Source: Anthoceros angustus
Lineage: Eukaryota > Streptophyta > Anthocerotopsida > Anthocerotales > Anthocerotaceae
Assembly (NCBI GenBank): GCA_010909165.1
Contig: VJWM01000126.1
Location: forward strand, 62,001-126,000
Direction: 5' to 3'
Length of the DNA: 64,000 bases
Shown: in pieces, positions 10,772 through 20,089 of the stretch
Layout of the letters: each line of letters begins with the position of its first letter
How positions within the stretch are numbered: position 1 is the first letter of the stretch
The notes under the pieces: model-generated
Databases searched by the model: none
What the model was told of the DNA's origin: nothing
What the model saw: the letters and a program-made list of their open reading frames with translations, nothing else
Made by a program: the position numbers and the translations under genes

Positions 10772-10925
10772 GGCTTCTTCGGCACCGGTGGTAGGTAGGC
10801 CCTTCATCATCCCTGATCACAATATCATTGGTGTAGTAGGTAGTTACGGGCTTCTTCGGCACCGGTGGTAGGTAGGCCCTTCATCATCCCTGATCACAAT
10901 ATCATGGGTGTAGTAGGTAGTTACG
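10772..10925. repeat. Tandem duplication, 77 bp x 2
   Basis: Unit 10772-10848 is repeated at 10849-10925 with one or two mismatches (CATTGGTG versus CATGGGTG). Confidence 0.9.
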
Positions 10926-11001
10926 GGAAAGGCATTCGAGGGGACTAGGACTTCCCCTTTTACTATTAGCCCTTTTTGGGTTGTTCCTCCTCGGATTTCA
11001 G

Positions 11002-11167
11002 GGGGTAGATGGGATTCCCCATCTCGCCTATTAATAACGTCTACTCTTTTCTATTTTGTGTGAGATGGGATTCTCCATCTCACTGGGGTAGATGGGATTC
11101 CCCATCTCGCCTATTAATAACGTCTACTCTTCTCTATTTTGTGTGAGAGAGCAATGTGAAATAATGT
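11002..11167. repeat. Tandem duplication, 83 bp x 2, with hairpin
   Basis: GGGGTAGATGGGATTCCCC begins at 11002 and again at 11085; the following CATCTCGCCTATTAATAACG is also repeated. GATGGGATTCCCCATC is itself an inverted repeat. A related but diverged stretch occurs at 31900-31970. Confidence 0.85.
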
Positions 11168-12270
11168 TTTCACCTTGTGCATGAAACCAATGTTATATTA
11201 CTTTTCTGTGATAAAAAAGTAAAAGATATTTTTATACTCTTAATATTTCTTGATATTGTTAGCAATATGGAAGATTTGGTGTATCTAGAAGTTTTACTTT
11301 TTATTAAATTTTCAATAATCTAGATAAAAATAATTTAAATAAAAAAAGAGAATCCATAATTACATATATACAACATACGTATCGTACTAGTTATCATTAG
11401 AGAATGGTCAAAGACTTCATAGTTTCATCTTAAATGACTTCAATATAGTGTAAGTTTTTTTTAGCATTTGCTTATTTAGTTTTGCTTTCTCATATAGCAT
11501 GGAGTTACCCAGCTGATTTTATTCCCTGTGCATGTAACTTAGTTTTATATCAATGATCTTTTTTATTTATTTTTTATCATATTTCTAAGTGTCTTTTGAA
11601 GAAACCATTGTGAGCCACCCAATGAGAATCGTTGAGCATTCTCTTTTTCTTGAGAGTGTTTTTGGGAGGCCTCGTGGTGAAAAAAGTCATGCTTTCAAAA
11701 CTATTGAAGGATCCCCAATTCTTTTTCGTCCAAACATGCATGGATTAATGTTCCAAATTGTTCACCTCCGAATTGTACTCATCTCTGCTGCACATGCATG
11801 GATTAATGTTCCAAATTGCTCACCTCCAAATTGTACTCATCTCTACTGCACTGTACAACATGCAAACGAACATAGTTAAAAAATTGCGATCATGTTCAAT
11901 TGAGCTTGGAGAAATTTGGTTGGGCATGTGCATGTGACAAAGAAGTCATATACTGGACTACCAAGCCTCCATAGCTTGATTATCATGAAAGAAGAAGAAA
12001 TAACTATGAGATATACATTTATAGGTGAGAAGTGTAAAGCCTCGTCACTTGTGATCATAAAAAAAAGAAAAAATAATTATGAGATATATATTTATACATC
12101 AATCTTTCACTAGATATATTTTTTTTCTCTCCAAGTTACATGTTGTGATGAAATTGATTAAATATTATTTTTTAATCATAATGTTTTTGGCAATTCTCTG
12201 GTGAGTAAGTTTACTTAGACATATCAATACTTGCATAAGAGAGAGACTCTGCTCTCGTTATTTCTAACCA
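11150..12270. other. AT-rich intergenic stretch with a 58-bp tandem duplication
   Basis: No gene is supported. 11735-11792 is repeated at 11793-11850 (CATGCATGGATTAATGTTCC...). A 96-residue open frame starting at 11589 spans this duplication and shows no family motif, so I do not call it. Confidence 0.6.
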
Positions 12271-12354
12271 GCCTTAGAAAGAATTTAAACCCCTAATGGA
12301 CAAAGGGGTTTCCTCCATTTTTTTCGGTCGATAATTGTTAGATAATATGGGAGG

Positions 12355-12700
12355 CGCTTGCAAACGAAGAGAATGTTGAAGCTAGAGTGCAAATGAATCA
12401 TTGAGATGAATCATTTGCAATCGAAGAGAATATTGAAGCTAGGGTGCGGATGAATCAGTGAGATGAATCAGTTGCAAGCCAATGAAAGAGAATGTTGAAA
12501 CGAGGGTGCACTTGAAACACTTACAAAAGAAGAGAATGTTGAAGCTAGGGTGGAGATAGATGAATGAGTGAGATGAATCAGTTGCAAAAGAAGAAAATGT
12601 TGAAGCTAAAGTGTAGATAGATGAATTGGTGAGATGAATGAGTTGTAAAAGAAAACTATTGAAAGTAGGGTGCACATAGATGAATCAATAAGATGAATGC
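12355..12700 (+). repeat. Degenerate minisatellite upstream of RING gene 2
   Basis: The same GAAGAGAATGTTGAAGCTAGGGT units as at 4385-4770, about five copies. It is part of the segmental duplication that also copied the promoter and gene. Confidence 0.7.
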
Positions 12701-12842
12701 ATTGGTATATACCTAAACTAAAATATGACGTGAGCTGAGTGCATAGGGCTCACCATAGTTTGCCCGTTTATATTTTATTTTAACCAAGAATGTATACACA
12801 ACTTTACAGCACGATTTAATAATGCAGCTCATCACGAGAGCA

Positions 12843-13095
12843 GTGCGCTGGTTTGTATGGCATACCCCGTTCCCGTTGGATATTTTATATTCCATATTCG
12901 ATCATCAAGGCCAGCCGCCAACGTGGGACGATGCCTCGGTACCCTGCCCTTGCTTTAGGGTATAGCAACGCTTGCTCTTATTATAAATACGCTCCCATGT
13001 GTGTCTCAAAGTCATTCTCATCCAACCAACTTGTCTTCCACCTCCGCATGCAAGGGAGCGTGAACGCACTTGGGTCTGCAAGCTGGTAGCGAAGA
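12843..13095 (+). promoter_or_regulatory. Promoter and leader of RING gene 2
   Basis: Near-identical to 4798-5039, with TATAAATA at 12982-12989 about 107 bases before the ATG. The insert of about 140 bases upstream (12715-12845) is absent from copy 1. Confidence 0.55.
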
Positions 13096-14293
13096 ATGGC
13101 GGGACGTGTGGAAGTCGCCAGGCCAGTTATAGCAGCTGAGGTATGCACAGAGGCCGAGCTAGCTATGAAGAAGCTGCAGGCTAGGCTACCCAAGGTAGTT
13201 GAGAAGGCTCCGAGGGCGGCTAGGCTGGCTAGGCTGGCTAGGCTCGCTGAGGAGGAGGGTAGGCGCGCTGAGTACCAGGCTTGGCTGGCTGATGAGGAGG
13301 CTAGACAGGCTGAGGAGATGGCTAGGCTGGCTGAGGATCCGGAGGAGAACACGCAGGCTAAGGAGGAGGCTATGCTGGCTGCGGACCTGAGGCGGGTGTC
13401 CGACAAGGAGCTGGAGGAGAGGCTCCAGGAGCAGGAAGGATTTTTGTGGTGTGCGTCCGCGATATTGAAGTTGTCGGCCTTCGTCAGGCAAACCAGAAAC
13501 GATTCGGCAGACGTGCTCGCGAATGCCGCATGGAGGAAGACGCAGGCCATAAGCAAGATCCGCGTGATGCACAACGAGCGCAATGAGCGGGAGCGCAGTC
13601 AGGAGCAGAGAGCTGAGCCTCCAGGTTTAGAGATCCTCATGCAAAACCGACTCCGACTTCGGAGGAGAGACCAATTTGCCATTAAACGTGTGCTTGCCTT
13701 GTGCAGAATTGGGGAATCTAGGCGATGCGCCGGGGGCCACGGGGTGCGGGGGGAGTGCCTGTATGCAGGCGGCGTCGCTTGTGGTGGGGGAAGCGCTCGA
13801 GGACCGGCAATGCAGTGACTGGGTAAAAGGGATATCGCTGAAGATGGAGGGGTTTGCTGTACGCGCGTCCACCGGCATGAGCTTGCCACAGATTTTGGAG
13901 GAGGAGAAGGAGAAGGTGAGGAAGAAAGAGAGGGAGGCAAGGGATGCCGCTGTACATGTCCCTGCCCAGCTGCGGAGGCTGGAGGAGGAGAACGCCGAGC
14001 TGCGAAAGGGTATAGCCTTTGCACGAAGGGATGCGCTGACCCGTAGGAATACGCATCGGAATCAGATTGCGGAACTTGAGTCCGAGAGGGACACACTGCG
14101 TGAGGACCTGGAGGCAGAGCAGGAGAAGAGTATGTGCAAGGTCTGCTATGTGGAGCCCAGGAACAGCGTCGTCTTACCTTGCTTTCATTTCCTGTTGTGC
14201 AAGTCGTGCATGAAGCGGGCCCGGGACCGTACCATTCCTTGCCCTACTTGCAGAGTCCGCATCACCGGATCAATGGCAGTGTTCGTGTCATAG
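13096..14293 (+). pseudogene. RING-finger coiled-coil gene copy 2, frameshifted
   Basis: About 95% like the gene at 5040-6227, with an extra Ala-Arg-Leu unit in the coiled coil. Near 13682 copy 1 reads ATTAACATGTGC whereas this copy reads ATTAAACGTGTGC. The extra base shifts the frame, so the N-terminal frame runs on to a stop at 13816-13818. The C-terminal frame, with an intact C3HC4 RING and the ITGSMAVFVS tail, continues to 14293. It could still give two products: an N-terminal coiled-coil protein of 240 residues, or a RING protein starting at the Met at 13676. I see no splice pair that would bridge the shift. Either a recent pseudogene or an assembly error. Confidence 0.7.
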
Positions 14294-14304
14294 TGAAGTG
14301 AAGA

Positions 14305-14465
14305 GAAATCTGCACAAGCAAGTGAAGAGCTAAGCAGTGAGGAGAGAGGAATTTTTCACCTTGTCCTGTATAGGCTTGCTGCTTCTCCCTGGCTTTATCT
14401 AGGAGCTGATTGATAAGGTAGCTATGAACAAAGGCAATCAGTTTGCTGACATTCCAATAATTGTA
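14305..14465 (+). repeat. About 180-bp dispersed repeat, copy c
   Basis: Matches 6318-6500 and 7577-7760 and directly follows the stop codon of RING copy 2. A shortened version follows at 14551-14620. Confidence 0.65.
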
Positions 14466-14477
14466 CCGGTGCGACCT

Positions 14478-14675
14478 AGAAGCAGAGCAGAAGAAAAGTC
14501 TGTGCTTGGTCTGCCTCGTGGAGGCCAGGAACACCATCTTCCTTGCCATATCTAGGAGCTGGTTGATAAGGTAGTATGAACAAAGGCAATCAGGTTTGGG
14601 TTTGCTGACATTCCAATAATTGTACCGGTGCGACCTAGTGCTTGGTCTGCCTCGTGGAGGCAAGGAACACCTTCT
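14478..14675 (+). pseudogene. Two RING-finger fragments of the minus-strand paralogue type
   Basis: 14482-14550 translates as AEQKKSLCLVCLVEARNTIF, almost the RING start of the protein at 8956-9930 (AEQKKNLCMVCLVEARNTIF). 14638-14675 repeats LVCLVEARNT. Both are preceded by the same ACCGGTGCGACCTAG string and flanked by pieces of the 180-bp repeat. They are short relics, not genes. Confidence 0.65.
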
Positions 14676-14870
14676 TCTTTTGGGAATCTCTTAAAAGGAT
14701 TCTTGGTTAGAGCCAGGAATAAAAGATACCTTGCAACTGTGTGGAATACTCGGGGTGTCTGAGCGTCAATCTCGATTCGAACCCACTACGTTGTATTCTA
14801 GGTCAGAATGCGTGAAAGGTGAGCATACTGGGCTCTGCATCGCGGCTGCCAAGGAATGGCGGGTGAGAAG
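14676..14870 (-). repeat. Dispersed repeat, possible tRNA-derived SINE (copy 2)
   Basis: Inverted relative to 4141-4275. Its minus strand contains GTAGTGGGTTCGAATC, close to a pol III B box, within about 190 bases. An A box is not convincing. Confidence 0.4.
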
Positions 14871-15506
14871 GAGGGTAACCTGGCTGAGGACCTGATGCTG
14901 CTGAGCGGCGGTCCTGCGAGGAGCAGTCTGGGCCAGGGAAAGAAGAGGCAAGCGACAAGAGTAGACATTTAAGGGACCATGCAACAAACGGGGAGAAATT
15001 AAAAGAAAAGAAAAATTCACCTTGTCCTCTATAGCTGCCTGCGGCTCCTTCCAGCTAGTCTTGGTACAGACTGGTTTTTCCTCTTCCTTCCAGCTAGTCT
15101 TGGTACAGACTGGTATTTACGGGAAAGCTGGTTGATCAAGGTAGCTATGAACAAAGGTAGACAAGTTTGCTGACATTGGCCTATCGTCCACACGATTAAT
15201 TCTTTCCAGAATTTGGGAACCCGAGAGGTCGCTTACAGACGCAGAGCCTGTTTACCCTGATCTTGAAACTGTAGCGTGCAATATTGCAGCCCAAGTGACA
15301 ATATCGCGCTGCACCATTTCTTGCTTCTGACGCAAAATGAAGTCGAAGTGGACCATTCCAGCATCGAAGCTTTAGGGTCTGTTGCCCACCACTCAATGGA
15401 AGAGACGGTCGTCGACAAGATACGTGTCCAGATGATGGCATTTGTGCATTAAGCTGCCAACATTTAGCCCTGCGAACATCCTGCCTATCAGGAGTAATCA
15501 GAGGTC

Positions 15507-15960
15507 GTGGATGGGCAGGACATCAAAGTAACCTGTCTGGAAAAGGGAAAGAGGGTCAACGTCGAAGCTGCTTGTGAGTACTTCGATTCAAATGTGTCTG
15601 TTGGTAACACTTTTTGTTGCTTGTTTGTTGGTATTGACATGTATACTAAATGTGGAAGCTGGTTAGATGCCCATTACGAGCTGAACACCCTGTCTCACCG
15701 CACTGGAGGCGCTCTTAGCAGTTTCTATCCATGAAGTCTTTTGTCCAGCAAGTAATCAGCTGGCATCGGTATCATGCAGAAGGGGTTTGGGAAATTCTCC
15801 ATTGTGATCTTTACCCTGAAGAAATTCTCAAAGGTGGCCTTAACCCTGAACTCTTTGCCAGGCCTGATGCTTACATGCATGCTGAATGTGGCAGCAGGGT
15901 GGACTCGAGCAGCATGTATTTAATAAATGACCCACATACTCTTGCAGGCTCAAGAGTGAA
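15507..15960 (+). pseudogene. Degenerate pentatricopeptide-repeat (PPR) fragment
   Basis: The frame contains SNVSVGNTFCCLFVGIDMYTKCGS then WLDA, a recognisable version of the plant PPR core (V-x-N-x-LIDMYAKCG-x-x-x-DA). A second frame holds AYMHAECGSRVDS. Stops and shifts separate the pieces, so this is a relic. Confidence 0.45.
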
Positions 15961-16475
15961 TGAACCACCTGCATACTTTCCTCAGTGTTCTAAGAATGGA
16001 CTTGTGCAAATAGTGCGGTAGGATAGGATGAGATATGTATCAGGGTGTTCGCTCGATATGACGATGCTTTTGAAAGCCCGTCATATTCTAGGACATACTA
16101 GCCGTACCATATGCGGATTGTTTCTCACGCTGAGGTCAGTTTTCAAATACATGGTGTGCGTCCACCATGCTGCCACAATCAGCATACATGTAAGCAAGAG
16201 CCCAGGGAAACAATTCAGGCTGAAGGCCACATTAAAGACTCTATTTGTGAATTTCGCGGGACATTCGTGTCGACCAGATAGTTACCAATCACATTAGAAC
16301 GTGGTGCTGCCAGCAACTGGCAACACTTCCTCCCTCGAAAATCGAATGATTCCCGAAAGAAATGAAGCAGTAAACCCATCACTAACTCTGTTCACAAAAC
16401 ACCAGGGCAAAACGCTGCACAGGAAAGAAATATCCTCACCATTCAGCAGTCCAATATTGCAGGCCTACTCCGTAC
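15956..16475 (+). repeat. Second copy of the block at 7077-7576
   Basis: Direct match with small indels (GAATGAACCACCTGCATAC ... CATTCAGCA). No gene is recognised in either copy. Confidence 0.65.
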
Positions 16476-16592
16476 GAGCAACTGCGTGGACAACCCCACT
16501 GTGACATGATTATCTTGTACAGACAGCATTGAGATCTCACCGGTACCTGACATGAATCGGCCGCCCTAGACAAACGCACAGTAACGACTACA

Positions 16593-16802
16593 TCACTTGT
16601 CATCGATGAAACAACCTCTCCTGGCAACACCATCAAACCCCCTGCGAGCATCCCTCAAGCTCCCACATTCTCCATAGAGCCATGACGCCCATTCACGATC
16701 CTGCACACGCGCCAAGCTCTGGCTTGTCCGGAGAGCTCGAATTGGAAGGCGACGCACCATGGCCCATCTGAATATCCAAAGAAACCAGCTGCCCATCAAC
16801 AC
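16593..16802 (-). pseudogene. PPR fragment, minus strand
   Basis: The minus frame reads LYGECGSLRDARRGFDGVARR, close to the PPR pattern MYAKCGSLxDARxVFDxMPxR. About one repeat is visible before a stop, so only a relic can be claimed. Confidence 0.45.
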
Positions 16803-17454
16803 AACATGCCTTGGGCAAGCGGTTTAACCACCGAACCTACCCTTACGCTGGAAGGCCAAACGAACGCGAGTGCCATATCCGAGGTGTGTGAGTGTACCAT
16901 TTTATCGAAGGTGCTTTGGAATGCAAGAGTGCAAGCTGTGAAGATACTAAGAGTGCTAAATGAGAAGCCTCAAAGCAATCCTACAATTCAACTGAAGAAA
17001 AGGAAAGGTCTTCTATCGGACCTCCTCTATATCTTTTCTCTTTAACCTTCTTTATAGTTATTCTTAAATATAAAAAAACAATAATAATTTTTCAATATAT
17101 GAATAATATTATATCATTTTTATACACTAAATAATATAAAACCCTAAATTTAAATTAATTAATAAAATATTATTATATAAAATAAATACTATGACAAGTG
17201 TTGACTTTGAATGATATGGATTAGAAACAATCAACTATTATCAAACAATATAAGAGTCAGACGTTGGGCCGTCTCTGGCCAACGCTTTCTATACCGTACA
17301 GCAGAAAGGTGGGATTGGGCCCACGACAGTTTTACTTGTTACACGGCCAATGTTTCATGTACCATAGAGAATGTGTGTGCATACGTTGTATAAAAAAAAT
17401 CAGAGAGTGGCAGGTGCTATGTACATTCTGTCAGTGCGCAGTGAATCACGCAGC
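16803..17454. other. Intergenic, AT-rich centre
   Basis: 17050-17200 is strongly AT-rich and contains a telobox-like AAACCCTAAA. No gene is seen; the right part is the upstream region of the acyltransferase gene. Confidence 0.5.
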
Positions 17455-17487
17455 GAGTCGCGATTCGCGCGACTCGCGACTCGCGAG
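17455..17487. promoter_or_regulatory. Nested GAGTCGCG palindrome upstream of the acyltransferase
   Basis: GAGTCGCGATTCGCGCGACTC is an imperfect palindrome followed by CGCGACTCGCGAG, which can pair with its left arm. It lies 39 bases before the first possible ATG of the next gene, so it could be a binding site or a leader hairpin. Function unknown. Confidence 0.35.
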
Positions 17488-17525
17488 CTATTCTACCGAG
17501 AGGAGACAAGGAAGTTGCTAATGCC

Positions 17526-19181
17526 TTGCATGGACGGCCAGGATTGGCAGGCCGATTGCTCCGGGATGCCAGCCGGGAAGCCGCAAAATTCCTTCATCGG
17601 GCGAACGTTGCCTGCTGCGAGGAGGAGCCGGGGCAAATCGAGGAGGAGCCGGGGCAGATGGGGTGGAGGCGGACGGGAGCAGCCTGCGGCTGCGGCCGGT
17701 GCAGACCAAGCCCAGGAAAGAAGGCAAGGAATCCAAGGCAAGTGTTGGGCGGGAGGGATCGGGGCTCGCCCTTGGAGCAGGAGGCGGTGACGCCGGCGGG
17801 GAGGCTGTTTCTCAATCCCAACTTCTGCTGCACCATCTTCTGCGTGCTGGGCTTCGAGCGGGTGGTGGATCTGGGGGCCTTCAGGCGCACGGTGGGGGAG
17901 ACGCTGGCCAAGCACAAGAGATTCTGCAGCCTGCCGGTCGCGGGGAGGCGGGGAAGCGAGCACTGGAAGAGGGTGGAGGTGAGGGTGGAGGACCATGTGG
18001 TGCTCGCGGAGCTACCGGACGCCCAGGCCCGGTCGCCACGCGTGGTGGAGGATTTCGTGGCCGACCTCTCCATCGGGGCTGAGCTCGACCGGTCGCGGCC
18101 GCTATGGGATGTGCACGTCTTGAACTACCGGTCGGGGTTGGGGGAAGCGTGTGCCGTGTTCCGGATCCATCATTCTCTCGGGGATGGAGTGTCGCTGATG
18201 TCGCTCCTCGTGGCGTGCACCAGGCGGGTAGGGCACCCGGAGAGCTTGCCCGCCGTGCCAGTGCCCGCAGCTTCGACGAAGAGGGCGGAGACTTGGTGGG
18301 CGGTATTGTGGAAATTGCTGGTGGTGTTGTGGAATACGGTGGTGGAGGTGAGCAAATTTGCGGCTATGAGTTCCTTCGTGGGCGATGATAAGACGGCCAT
18401 AAAGGGGTATGCCGGGGTGGAGAAGCTGCCGAAGCGGATTGTGGTTGGGGAGGTTAGTTTGCAGGAGATGCGGGATGTGAAGGTGGCTGTGGGGGGGACG
18501 GTGAATGATGTGTTGTTGGGGATGGTGGGGATGGGGCTGAGGAAGTATCTGCTGCTGCAGGCGAGGAAGGAGAAGGGGATTGGGCAGGAGGGGGATGATC
18601 TGACGCTGCCGAAGAGGATGAGAGTTCGGGCTTTGGCTTTGGTGAATACTAGGAAAAGCCCTGGGTTGCAGGAGATGGCGGAGATGATGAAGGGGTCTGG
18701 TTCGAAGGCCAGGTGGGGGAACCATTTGGGGTACCTGCTGATTCCCGTTCCTCTGGATGACTATGCCAGTGCTCTGGATTATGTGCGGGCTGCCAAGGAG
18801 ATCGGGGACCGGAAAAAGGCTTCGTTGGAAGGTCCCTTCACCTATGCCAGTGGGTCTCTGCTCATCAAGCTCGGAGGGCCCGAGGCTGCTGCCAAGTTCA
18901 CTTACAGGTCGTGCATACAGACTTCCCTCTCCATCTCCAATATGATGGGGCCAACTGAGGAGGTGATGTTTGGGGACAATCCTGTCACCACCATTGTCCC
19001 TACTGTCACCGGGCATCCCCACACCCTGTGTTTCCATCTGCAGAGTTACGCTGGCAAGGTGAGGCTTGTGGTGACTGTAGTGGAGTCCATCATCCCTGAC
19101 CCAGAAACCATGTTGCAGTGCTGTGTTGAGGCGCTGCACGTGATGAAGAAGGAGGCCTTGGCTCCTCCTTCGAGCAAGTAG
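17526..19181 (+). CDS. WSD-type wax ester synthase / diacylglycerol acyltransferase
   Basis: Open frame of 551 residues. From about residue 85 it follows the plant WS/DGAT family: TPAGRLF start motif, catalytic HHSLGDG at residues 215-221 (HHxxxDG), NDVLLG, GNHLGYLLIP and the C-terminal SNMMGP motif with the DUF1298-type region. These enzymes join an acyl-CoA to a fatty alcohol (or diacylglycerol) and make wax esters for the cuticle, usually at the ER. The first 80 residues look unlike the family and contain a duplicated EEEPGQ. An overlapping frame starting at 17663 reads LRLRPVQTKPRKEGKE, which looks more like a family N-terminus, so the true start or a small frameshift near 17760 is open. 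No introns were found. Confidence 0.85.
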   Translation: MHGRPGLAGRLLRDASREAAKFLHRANVACCEEEPGQIEEEPGQMGWRRTGAACGCGRCRPSPGKKARNPRQVLGGRDRGSPLEQEAVTPAGRLFLNPNFCCTIFCVLGFERVVDLGAFRRTVGETLAKHKRFCSLPVAGRRGSEHWKRVEVRVEDHVVLAELPDAQARSPRVVEDFVADLSIGAELDRSRPLWDVHVLNYRSGLGEACAVFRIHHSLGDGVSLMSLLVACTRRVGHPESLPAVPVPAASTKRAETWWAVLWKLLVVLWNTVVEVSKFAAMSSFVGDDKTAIKGYAGVEKLPKRIVVGEVSLQEMRDVKVAVGGTVNDVLLGMVGMGLRKYLLLQARKEKGIGQEGDDLTLPKRMRVRALALVNTRKSPGLQEMAEMMKGSGSKARWGNHLGYLLIPVPLDDYASALDYVRAAKEIGDRKKASLEGPFTYASGSLLIKLGGPEAAAKFTYRSCIQTSLSISNMMGPTEEVMFGDNPVTTIVPTVTGHPHTLCFHLQSYAGKVRLVVTVVESIIPDPETMLQCCVEALHVMKKEALAPPSSK

Positions 19182-19269
19182 GGTTTTCTTCCTCCTATCG
19201 CCGTGTAGTGATTCATGGGAGAGACGCGATCCAGTCTCTCCCGACCTGAAGTGTGGGGCGATCAGATCC

Positions 19270-19391
19270 TAACGAATTCAGTATCTGCACTGTACGATAG
19301 CCCGGCGTCCCTACGTCTTCTCTCCCAAGCTAACGAATTCAGTGTCTGCACTAAACGATAGCCCCGCGTGCCTACGTCTACTCTCCCAAGC
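19270..19391. repeat. Tandem duplication, 61 bp x 2
   Basis: TAACGAATTCAGTATCTGC at 19270 recurs at 19331 with a few mismatches; each unit ends CTCTCCCAAGC. It lies just after the acyltransferase stop codon, in its likely 3' region. Confidence 0.85.
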
Positions 19392-19525
19392 GAGCGTGCG
19401 AAATCCTCCGTGGCATCCCCATCGCCTTCCCATAGCCTCGCTATACATCCCACGTGCATCGCCTTCCCATAGTATTTTTCATTTTCTTTCCTCGCCATTC
19501 CTCCTACCATGCTCCTCCTCCCAAA

Positions 19526-19700
19526 TGGTTCCTCCTAGCAATTCTTCTCCTCCTAGCAATTCTTCTCCTCCAGCAATTCTTCTCCTCCTAGCAATTCTTC
19601 TCCTCCTAGCAATTCTTCTCCTCCCAGCAATTCTTCTCCTCCCAGCAATTCTTCTCCTCCCAGCAATTCTTCTCCTCCTAGCAACTCTTCTCCTCCCGAA
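19526..19700. repeat. 15-bp minisatellite (CTCCTAGCAATTCTT), about 11 copies
   Basis: Near-perfect 15-bp units alternate CTCCTAGCAATTCTT and CTCCCAGCAATTCTT. The period is a multiple of three, so long open frames appear on both strands, but no protein is likely. Confidence 0.9.
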
Positions 19701-20089
19701 TGGTTCTTCCTACCAATCCTCCTCCTCCCGAATGGCGGCGAATACCCTGCCGGCGCGCCAGTTGCAACCCTACGGTGCGCCGGGTCTTGCAACTGTGCGG
19801 GGGTCTTACAACCGTGCACGCCATACTTCTGCAGACATGTTGGTTTCAAACAGCCAGGGGAGCTATCAAAGGGTGTGTGGGAAGGCGCCCCAGGCGAATT
19901 GAGGATGATCTGACATGGTATGTCATTCCATACACAAAGGATGCGTATGGGAAGGATATAGGGCAGCCATGGGCATGACGTGCCCTCCGCGACGTCACGC
20001 ATTCATCGCTTCGGAGATTGAGACGAAGACGTGCTGTGCAGTGCGAGCTGACAAGATGGCTGCTGCTGGGACATGGAATCGCATGTGAT

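Noticed and set aside
11589-11879. 96-codon frame near 11.6 kb
   Set aside because: Spans a 58-bp tandem duplication in AT-rich sequence and matches no family I know.
13682-13707. Mini-intron that would rescue RING copy 2 (GTGTGC...TGCAG)
   Set aside because: Only about 22 bases, too short to splice, and copy 1 reads straight through the same stretch.
18102-19139. 345-codon minus-strand frame
   Set aside because: Exact shadow of the acyltransferase catalytic region; His/Pro/Gln-rich translation with no family motif.
19342-20002. Frames through the 15-bp minisatellite on both strands
   Set aside because: Open only because the repeat period is a multiple of three.
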